From JANWZL01 sp037445185 (GTDB lineage Bacteria > Pseudomonadota > Gammaproteobacteria > Burkholderiales > Thiobacillaceae), in assembly GCA_037445185.1 (NCBI GenBank), contig JBBIKZ010000201.1:1-10868 (forward strand): a stretch of DNA of 10,868 nt, in the 5' to 3' direction. The position numbers and the translations under genes are program-made. Under the pieces are notes generated by a model that had not been told where the DNA came from, did no database searches, and saw only the letters and a list, made by a program, of their open reading frames with translations. Position 1 is the first letter of the stretch; every line of letters begins with the position of its first letter. Positions 4,278 to 10,285 of this stretch are shown one piece after another.

Positions 4278-6158
4278 ATGACGTCTCGTGCGACCGATGA
4301 CACTTCCGGGCTGGAGACCTCGCCCTGGCTGGAGGTCGTGGAGGCCCCGGTCTCCCTGTTCGCCCCGCGGCCGGCGGATCGGGTGGTGACCGGGACCACG
4401 CCCTCCGTCGATGTGCTGCTGCCGAACACGAGCGCGCTCCGGCGCGCTCCTCCGGCGGTCGAGCAGTACGTCGCCATGCTCGACCGGTTCCGGCCCGCGC
4501 CCGCGATCCAGCGCGCGCTCTGGGACGCGCGGGCGGTGCTCGCGACCCAGGGCCTGCTCGCTCGGCGGGGGCTGGTCGAGACGAGTTCGGAACTGGTGCA
4601 CTATGCCATCGCCCGTCTGGCGGCTCGGCACGGACGGGTCGTGGAGACCCTCGGACGGCTGCCGTTCCAGGCGATGCCCATGGACGCGCCCGACACCATG
4701 GACGTGCCCGGCACGGCCCTGCACGTCCCGGCGGGGGCCGTCGTCCCGCCCATCGTGGTGACGCGCGACCGATTGGTGTTCGACCCGCGGCTCGTGCCGC
4801 TGATCCCCATGCCCGTGCTGATGGCGGCGCTGTTCCAGCGGGCGCTCGACCTGTTCTTCAGGGCGACCGATCGGGTGGAGGCGGTCCGACGGGGCAACCT
4901 GACGATCGGCGGCAAGCCGGTGCGTGCCGACGTCGTGGCGGCGACCGTCTCGGCGCAGAGCCAGGACATGATGGCTCGGCTCGAAGTGCCGCAGACCTTC
5001 GGCGGGGTGTACGGGTTCACCGACGTGGGCGGTGTCACCACGCTCCTGAGTTTCGCGCTCGACCCCGAGCTCGCGTCCGACGTCACGTGGAGGGAGAACT
5101 TCGCCGGCGCCTACGCTCGGCTGTACGAGCGCATGCCCGAGCCTCCCGAGCCGGACCCCGGGTCCGGGTCCGAGCCGAGCTCCGGGTCGAGCTCCGGGTC
5201 GAGTTCCGGGTCCGGGTCCGAGCCCGGGTCCGGGTCGAGCTCCGGGTCCGAGCCGCGCTCCGAGCCCGGGTCGAGTTCCGGGTCCGAGCCCGGGTCGAGC
5301 TCCGAGCCCGGGTCCGGGTCCGGACGGGGGGCGAACCCCGACGCGCCGCAGCCGCACGTCATGGACCAGCAGTCGGCCGACGCCCTGTTCGGTCGAGGTC
5401 CGACCCCGGGGTCGGACATGACGCCGAGCGACGTCGAGCGCGAGCAGGCGGCCCGCGACCTCGCGGACCGGTTCCCCGGCACCGAGCCGGCGGCAGAACT
5501 GCGCAGGCTGGCCGCACGCCCGCCGGCGCCGCCGCCCACGCTCGGGGACGTGCTCCGGCGCTGGGCGGAGGAGCGGGTCGCCGACGCGGGGGCGGACCAT
5601 CGGTCGCCGTTCCGTTGGTCGCAGCCGGTCTGGCGGCGGTTCGGTCTGTGGGAGCCGGCGCGCGCCCTGCCCACGCTCGGGGACGTGGCCGTGGTGATCG
5701 ACACGTCGGGATCGGTGGGACCTGCCGAGCTCGGCAAGCTGGCCGGCGCCGTGCAGGAGATGTGCGCGGTCGGTCTCCCGCGCACGCTGCGGGTGCTCGC
5801 TTGCGACACCCGGGTGCACGAAGTGGCGACCCTGCCGAGGCACAGGCTGGCCGACCTCGTCTGGACCGGCGGGACCTGGACCGACCTGCTCGGTCCCTGG
5901 CGCACCCGCATCCGCGGCGGTGGAGGGACCGACATGCGCGTGGGCATCGCCGCGGCGCTGGAACCTCCCGCAGGAGCCCCCGACGAGCCGGGAGGGGACG
6001 TGGAACTGCGGACCGACCCCGACACGTGGGTTCCACCCTCGCTCGTGATCGTGCTCACGGACGGGTGGACCCCGTGGCCGGACGCGCCGGCCGTGCCGGT
6101 CGTGATCGGCACCACGGACCGACCGGGGCCGGCGTGGGCCGAGACCGCGAGGATCTGA
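4278..6158 (+). CDS. VWA-domain protein, partner of the MoxR-type ATPase
   Basis: A 626-residue protein with three parts. Residues ~30-285 are predicted helical and resemble the N-terminal half of DUF2201-type putative metallopeptidases, especially LVFDPRLVPLIPMPVLMA (166-183). Where those proteins carry HExxH this one has FQRAL (186-190), so zinc protease activity is unlikely. Residues 287-352 are a Ser/Gly/Glu/Pro linker. The C-terminal ~170 residues form a von Willebrand A domain with a complete MIDAS metal site: DTSGS at 475-479, Thr551 in GGGGTDM, and TDG at 594-596. VWA domains bind partners through a bridging Mg2+, and MoxR-VWA pairs act together on client proteins. Its position right after the ATPase gene supports that pairing. 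The start is set by CGGAG at 4265. It could alternatively be seen as CobT- or CoxE-like; the exact client cannot be read from sequence. Confidence 0.85.
   Translation: MTSRATDDTSGLETSPWLEVVEAPVSLFAPRPADRVVTGTTPSVDVLLPNTSALRRAPPAVEQYVAMLDRFRPAPAIQRALWDARAVLATQGLLARRGLVETSSELVHYAIARLAARHGRVVETLGRLPFQAMPMDAPDTMDVPGTALHVPAGAVVPPIVVTRDRLVFDPRLVPLIPMPVLMAALFQRALDLFFRATDRVEAVRRGNLTIGGKPVRADVVAATVSAQSQDMMARLEVPQTFGGVYGFTDVGGVTTLLSFALDPELASDVTWRENFAGAYARLYERMPEPPEPDPGSGSEPSSGSSSGSSSGSGSEPGSGSSSGSEPRSEPGSSSGSEPGSSSEPGSGSGRGANPDAPQPHVMDQQSADALFGRGPTPGSDMTPSDVEREQAARDLADRFPGTEPAAELRRLAARPPAPPPTLGDVLRRWAEERVADAGADHRSPFRWSQPVWRRFGLWEPARALPTLGDVAVVIDTSGSVGPAELGKLAGAVQEMCAVGLPRTLRVLACDTRVHEVATLPRHRLADLVWTGGTWTDLLGPWRTRIRGGGGTDMRVGIAAALEPPAGAPDEPGGDVELRTDPDTWVPPSLVIVLTDGWTPWPDAPAVPVVIGTTDRPGPAWAETARI
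5137..5327 (+). repeat. Hexanucleotide-like repeats encoding the VWA linker
   Basis: Interleaved six-base units such as GGGTCC, GAGCCC, GAGCTC and GAGTTC keep the reading frame and encode Gly-Ser, Glu-Pro and Ser-Ser steps over residues ~287-350. The array can expand or shrink by two codons without a frameshift. Unlike a plain slippage product, the codons are varied (TCC, TCG, AGC, AGT), which suggests the linker is kept by selection. Confidence 0.85.
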
Positions 6159-6164
6159 ACGAGC

Positions 6165-6186
6165 GGCCGGGGCTCGGGCCCCGGCC
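6165..6186 (+). terminator. GC-rich hairpin after the VWA gene
   Basis: GGCCGGGGC (6165-6173) pairs perfectly with GCCCCGGCC (6178-6186) around the 4-base loop TCGG, 7 bases after the VWA stop codon. No T-run follows, so intrinsic termination is doubtful. It may act as an attenuator, RNA processing signal or 3'-end stabiliser within the operon. Confidence 0.5.
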
Positions 6187-6189
6187 CAT

Positions 6190-6232
6190 TACCGGAGCCA
6201 GCCGGCTACTGGAGCCGGCCTACTACTGGAGG
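6190..6232 (+). repeat. Three imperfect 17-bp repeats each carrying GGAG
   Basis: TAC(C/T)GGAG recurs at 6190, 6207 and 6224, exactly 17 bp apart. The last copy contains GGAGG (6228-6232), 5 bases before ATG 6238 and so the working ribosome binding site; the first two are GGAG decoys or standby sites. GCCGGC in units 1 and 2 can also pair to form small stems. Confidence 0.6.
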
Positions 6233-6237
6233 AAACC

Positions 6238-7638
6238 ATGAACAAGATGATCTCGGCCAAGTGGGCGATGCTCGTCAAGTCGAGCGCGTTGCCGATTTGG
6301 GTCGAAGACCACGTGCGGACGAGCGTGCAGAAGATCCTGCGCGCGCGTAACCCGATCTACTTCGCGCATCTGTGCCGTACCTTCGAGGCCAAGCGGCTGT
6401 GGGCGCAGACGTTCGAGATGCTGGAGTTCCGCGAGTACGGCGAACGTTTCAGCTACGCGGATTGGCGGGACGCGGTTTCTCGGATCGATCGGATGATCGA
6501 GACGATCGTGAAGGTTACTGCCGAGGTCGATGCGGCGCGCTCGGCTGAACTGGTCGAGCGAGTTCAGCTTCTGTTCGCGCTGCAGACCTATGTCGAGGTC
6601 TATGTTGCGTGCACCAAGGTGCACGTGCTACGGTCGTCCTGTCTCGTGTTCGACCCGTGGCCGCGGCTCGCGGTCGTGGCGAACGAGCATACGGATGCCT
6701 ATTCATATGTCAGTTTTTCGGATGATGCGTATGCTCTCGCGCGAAGTCTGGAGGAACGTGAGGCTGTCAATGATTTCGCGATCAATTGGTCTTGGCGTAT
6801 CTGCGGGTTTTCTACAAACTATAGGTATTCTCAACCCAATGATACTTACGTCATCAAGGGAGTACAGTACATTTTCCTGAATGATCCGCGTGCCAGGCTG
6901 ACGTATCTTCTCCCTCACGAATTCGGAGCTTGTGGGTACGCGAACCTTTCCTCGGCCGCACGGGATTTCCGATCGAAGGGGTGGCGCATCGGCGCATCGA
7001 CCCGCGGGGTCACGTTGCGGTTCGCGGTTCTGAACGGCCACACGTACTGGGGCTATTGCTGTTATCCTGGGCCCTCCGCCTACACGGCGATCACGGGGTG
7101 CGGGACGACGGACGTGCTGCTCGGGTATTCCACGGCTACCAGCAACTACCGTCACAGGGTCGATGCGAGCGGCATGATCTTCTCGCTCGACGATATGAAC
7201 AGAATAAGTAAGCAGGCGTTCCCCCACGGACAACGGCTCATGCAGGAGTTTTATCCGTGGCAACAGGCACATGGTGGTGTCTCGACGTTGCGTTTGCTTC
7301 AAAAGGCCGAGCGTGATCCGGAGACTGATCTGTTCTGGCATGCGCCGGTGGGGGATTATTATCGGTTCGTCGGCTCCGACTTCACGGAAACTACGAACTA
7401 CTGTCAATTGCGACCTTTCCTCACCTATTTGAAGTATCGGACCGACATCGACGGACGTGACCCGGAAACCTACCTGACGTTCGCCTTCCTACCGCCCGAG
7501 GCTTCGGATCGGATATATTGTGCGCACGGGTGCTTCCACGAGCGAACCGTTACGGAACTGTTCGCACGTACAAGTGCACGGTCTTCGCCCGCGGCACCCC
7601 CGTCCACGACACCCCCACCCGCGACACCCCACCCGTGA
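6238..7638 (+). CDS. Unrecognised 466-residue protein
   Basis: I cannot assign a family. The start is clear: ATG 6238 with GGAGG 5 bases upstream. Residues ~1-150 are predicted helical with many charged residues. The middle (about 180-300) is rich in Tyr, Trp, Phe, Gly and Cys (for example WSWRICGF and YWGYCCYPG), suggesting a beta-rich fold. Some phrases, such as residues 203-211 (YVIKGVQYI) and SGMIFSLDDM, look like strand-turn segments. No signal peptide, membrane segment or nucleotide-binding motif is visible. The last ~20 residues are Ser/Pro/Thr/Ala only and come from the tandem repeat at 7605-7664, which also contains the stop codon. Base composition varies within the gene; 6700-6870 and 7310-7440 are AT-richer with codons uncommon elsewhere here. 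It sits between the VWA protein and the DNA polymerase, probably in the same transcript. Confidence 0.88.
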   Translation: MNKMISAKWAMLVKSSALPIWVEDHVRTSVQKILRARNPIYFAHLCRTFEAKRLWAQTFEMLEFREYGERFSYADWRDAVSRIDRMIETIVKVTAEVDAARSAELVERVQLLFALQTYVEVYVACTKVHVLRSSCLVFDPWPRLAVVANEHTDAYSYVSFSDDAYALARSLEEREAVNDFAINWSWRICGFSTNYRYSQPNDTYVIKGVQYIFLNDPRARLTYLLPHEFGACGYANLSSAARDFRSKGWRIGASTRGVTLRFAVLNGHTYWGYCCYPGPSAYTAITGCGTTDVLLGYSTATSNYRHRVDASGMIFSLDDMNRISKQAFPHGQRLMQEFYPWQQAHGGVSTLRLLQKAERDPETDLFWHAPVGDYYRFVGSDFTETTNYCQLRPFLTYLKYRTDIDGRDPETYLTFAFLPPEASDRIYCAHGCFHERTVTELFARTSARSSPAAPPSTTPPPATPHP

Positions 7639-7664
7639 CACCCCCCACCCGTGACACCCCCACC
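7605..7664 (+). repeat. Four 14-16-bp tandem repeats spanning a stop codon
   Basis: Units of the form C(A/G)(C/T)GACACCCC(C)ACC run from 7605, 7620, 7634 and 7650, with lengths 15, 14, 16 and 15. The stop codon of the 466-residue protein (7636-7638) lies in unit 3. The array ends 8 bases before the polymerase ATG. Because unit length varies and is mostly not a multiple of three, copy changes would alter the upstream protein's C-terminus. Confidence 0.85.
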
Positions 7665-7672
7665 GGACGACC

Positions 7673-9574
7673 ATGGCCGACCTTGCCGACCTCGCCGACC
7701 ACGTGTTCGCCCGAGCGGACGACATCGATCCTTCGCTCCAGTATGTCGTGTTCATCGACTTCGAGACCTACTATTCCAAGTCCTATTCGCTGCGAGAACT
7801 GACAACCTACGAGTATGTATACAACGAGCAATTCTGTCCTTATTTCGCCTATGTGTGCTTCTTCCCTCGTAACGGGACGCCGAGGGAGAGGCTGTTCACG
7901 CCCGGGGAACTGGTGTCCCTCGCCCGTCGGCTCGACCCGGTCAGGACCCTGTTCGTGAGCCACAACGCGATGTTCGACGGGCAGGTACTCGCCGCGCTGT
8001 ATTCCGCTCGATGGCGGTGGTGGTGTACGATGCAGGCGGCGCACCAGACGCTCCTGCCGCAGCTCGGCAGCGTGTCCCTGAGCCGGCTGGCCGCGCATGC
8101 CGGCATGCCGATCGACAAATCGACCATCGTCGGGATGCAGGGGCGTCACATCGACGATGCGACCCCGGAGGAGCGCGCTCGGTTCGTGGCGTATGCCCGG
8201 CAGGACGTGCATGCCTGCATCGGGATCTTCACCCGCCAGCGTCTGCTCGGCGAGGGCGAGCCCGACCTGCTCGCGTGGACGATCGATCGGGCCCTGTATC
8301 CCCGGCTCCGGGTCGATCTCGACCTGCTCGAAACCGCGGTCGCGAACGAGGCCGCGTCCCTCGAAACCGCCTTCGCGGCGTCGAACGTCGCGCCCGCACG
8401 GATACGTTCCGCTCGGCAGTTCGCCGAACTGCTGGACGAGCTCGGCGTGGAGGTCGAGTACAAGCCCGGTGCCAGGGGTCCGATACCGGCCGTCGCCAGG
8501 ACCGACCCGTTCATGACCGAGCTACTGGACCATCCCGACCCCACCGTCGCCCGATTGGCCGAATTGCGGCTCGCCGCCACGAGCACGTTGCAGCGTACCC
8601 GGGCCGCGCGCATGCTCGCGGTCGGGCGCGCGCTCGGAGGGCTCCTGCCGGTCCCGCTGCACTACCACCGTGCCCGCACGGGGCGCTGGACCGGGGCCGA
8701 GAGGCTCAACCTGCAGAACCTGAGCCGCGGTGCCGGGCCGCTCCGGAGGGCGATCATGGCGGCGCCCGGGCGCCGGCTCGTGGTCGTGGACGCGGCGCAG
8801 ATCGAGGCGCGGATCGTCGCCGCGCTCGCCGGCGCGCACGACCTGACGGAAGCGTTCGCCCGCGGACGCGACGTCTACTCCGAGTTCGCCACCCGCCTGT
8901 ACGGCCACCCCGTGGATCGGAAGAGCCACCCGACGAAGCGTCAGGTCGGCAAGCTGGCCGTGCTGTCGCTCGGCTACGGGTGCGGGGCCGGGAAGTTCCA
9001 TTGGATCGCCCGGGTGTCGGGTGGCATCGTACTCGAACCCGGCGAAGCCGAGCGCGTCGTGGAGACCTACCGCTCGACCTGGCCCGAGATCCCGCGCTCG
9101 TGGCGGCTGGCGGACGCGGCCCTGCATCGCATGCTCCGGTACGACCATCTCCGTATCAGCCTGCCGACCGTCGGTGGGCCGCTCGAACTGCAATGGGACG
9201 CGCCGCTGCTCGTTCTGCCGTCCGGCAGGCCCATCGTGTTCGCGGGGCTGGAGTACGACCCCGAGCGCGATCGGATCCTGGTCGCCCATGCGCAGCACGG
9301 TCGGCTGGTCCGTCGGCCGATGTGGGGTGGCCACGTGATCGAGAACATCGTCCAGGCAATGGCACGCGACGTGCTGTGCGCGACGCATCGACTTTTCATT
9401 GACAAGGTCGTTCTTCAGGTCCATGATGAATTGGTATTGGATGTTTCGGCCGACGAAGCTCAGGATGTCTTGGATGCTTGCATCCGATCCCTATCGTCCC
9501 CCGTTCCCTGGCTTCCGGGTTGCGTGTTCTCGGCCGAGGGCGGGATCGCGGAACGGTACAGCGACGCAAAGTAG
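7673..9574 (+). CDS. Family A DNA polymerase with 3'-5' exonuclease, phage type
   Basis: Replicative DNA polymerase, 633 residues. The N-terminal DnaQ-like DEDDy proofreading domain has Exo I Asp29-Phe-Glu31, Exo II HNAMFD (97-102, Asp102) and Exo III Tyr174/Asp178. The polymerase domain shows the TGRW..LNLQN block (336-349), motif A DAAQIEAR (373-380, catalytic Asp373), motif B with Arg423, Lys427, Leu431 and Tyr435 in exact four-residue steps, and motif C VHDE (583-586, catalytic Asp585). There is no 5'-3' nuclease domain, so the protein is far shorter than bacterial Pol I, as is normal for phage enzymes. The segment IDFETYYSKSYSL (28-40) is typical of this phage subfamily. Leu431 aligns with E. 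coli Phe762. ATG 7673 is the plausible start because Asp29 is already close to it, yet only a weak GGA precedes it. The neighbours downstream fit a replication module. Confidence 0.97.
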   Translation: MADLADLADHVFARADDIDPSLQYVVFIDFETYYSKSYSLRELTTYEYVYNEQFCPYFAYVCFFPRNGTPRERLFTPGELVSLARRLDPVRTLFVSHNAMFDGQVLAALYSARWRWWCTMQAAHQTLLPQLGSVSLSRLAAHAGMPIDKSTIVGMQGRHIDDATPEERARFVAYARQDVHACIGIFTRQRLLGEGEPDLLAWTIDRALYPRLRVDLDLLETAVANEAASLETAFAASNVAPARIRSARQFAELLDELGVEVEYKPGARGPIPAVARTDPFMTELLDHPDPTVARLAELRLAATSTLQRTRAARMLAVGRALGGLLPVPLHYHRARTGRWTGAERLNLQNLSRGAGPLRRAIMAAPGRRLVVVDAAQIEARIVAALAGAHDLTEAFARGRDVYSEFATRLYGHPVDRKSHPTKRQVGKLAVLSLGYGCGAGKFHWIARVSGGIVLEPGEAERVVETYRSTWPEIPRSWRLADAALHRMLRYDHLRISLPTVGGPLELQWDAPLLVLPSGRPIVFAGLEYDPERDRILVAHAQHGRLVRRPMWGGHVIENIVQAMARDVLCATHRLFIDKVVLQVHDELVLDVSADEAQDVLDACIRSLSSPVPWLPGCVFSAEGGIAERYSDAK

Positions 9575-9577
9575 GAG
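9572..9577 (+). promoter_or_regulatory. Shine-Dalgarno site overlapping the polymerase stop
   Basis: TAGGAG starts with the polymerase stop codon (TAG, 9572-9574) and lies 6 bases before ATG 9584. It favours ATG 9584 over the in-frame TTG at 9578 and suggests translational coupling to the polymerase. Confidence 0.75.
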
Positions 9578-9583
9578 TTGAAT

Positions 9584-10285
9584 ATGCAGATCGCTCGTCT
9601 CACACCTTCCGGGCTGCTGCCGGTCGTGGCGCAGTCGGAATACGTGCTGCTCAACGCGCACGATGGCGCGAAACCCACCCTGCTCGATAAACTGTGCTGG
9701 GTCGTCTACCACGGAGAAGCCGGCCCGACACAATGGCGCACGCGCATCCACGTGCGCGGACTGCCCGAGCGTGCCGAAACGCTGAACCGCTCGGCGCCCC
9801 TGCTCGACTACGAGTTCGATCTCGTGCGCAACGAGCGGGAGCATTCGGAGCGCCACGTCCAAATTCACCCCAGGCTCACGCTCGACTATCTGGCGACCGA
9901 GCCCGAGGAGTTGGAATGGCTGCTCCTGTGCGATCCGATGCCGCCGTTCGGGTGGAACGCGCGGTACAAGGTCACGGGCGCGGTCGAGCGCGTGGACGTG
10001 GCCGCGGCATCCTACGGTGGGTGGAGCGTCGGCGACCAGCGGGAAGCGCCGCGGTTTCCGATGCCCATCTACCACGTCAGGGGTCCGGCGGTGATCGAAT
10101 GGCTCGCTCGGCCCTACGGACGGGCGGTGCCCGCGCTCGAAGTGTGGGACGCCGACGCCCCACAGGTACCCGGGTTCCGCGGTCGCGCCACTTGGAGCCG
10201 TCAGGCGGGTCGGTGGTCGTTCGACTACGAGCCCGTGGCCGCGACCGAGCCCACGACCTCCGATCAATTCGAGGGCGTGTCGTGA
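9584..10285 (+). CDS. Unrecognised 233-residue protein between polymerase and nuclease
   Basis: I do not recognise this protein. It is soluble-looking, with no signal peptide or membrane segment, and has an alternating pattern with frequent Trp, Arg and Val (for example CWVVYHG, TQWRTRIHVRG, WLLLCDPMPPFGW, RATWSRQAGRWSFDYEP) that suggests mainly beta structure. No catalytic motif stands out. The start is set by TAGGAG at 9572, only 9 bases after the polymerase stop codon. The stop overlaps the nuclease start by 4 bases (GTGA). Such tight coupling on both sides suggests it is made with, and may work with, the polymerase and nuclease, for instance as an accessory or single-strand-binding factor. 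This role is only inferred; it lacks the acidic tail usual in SSB proteins. Confidence 0.88.
   Translation: MQIARLTPSGLLPVVAQSEYVLLNAHDGAKPTLLDKLCWVVYHGEAGPTQWRTRIHVRGLPERAETLNRSAPLLDYEFDLVRNEREHSERHVQIHPRLTLDYLATEPEELEWLLLCDPMPPFGWNARYKVTGAVERVDVAAASYGGWSVGDQREAPRFPMPIYHVRGPAVIEWLARPYGRAVPALEVWDADAPQVPGFRGRATWSRQAGRWSFDYEPVAATEPTTSDQFEGVS

Noticed and set aside
4239..5843. 534-codon minus-strand frame opposite the VWA gene
   Set aside because: It is the mirror of a high-GC3 gene, with Gly-Pro-Arg repeats from the linker; the VWA motifs on + settle the strand.
3004..6158. Phage cobaltochelatase CobS/CobT pair
   Set aside because: The order AAA+ then VWA is similar, but the Walker A GAPGVGKT and the DLIGMPV segment fit MoxR-type ATPases better, and no cobalamin gene is near.
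9578..9583. TTG start for the 233-residue protein
   Set aside because: The TAGGAG site directly abuts it; ATG 9584 has correct spacing.
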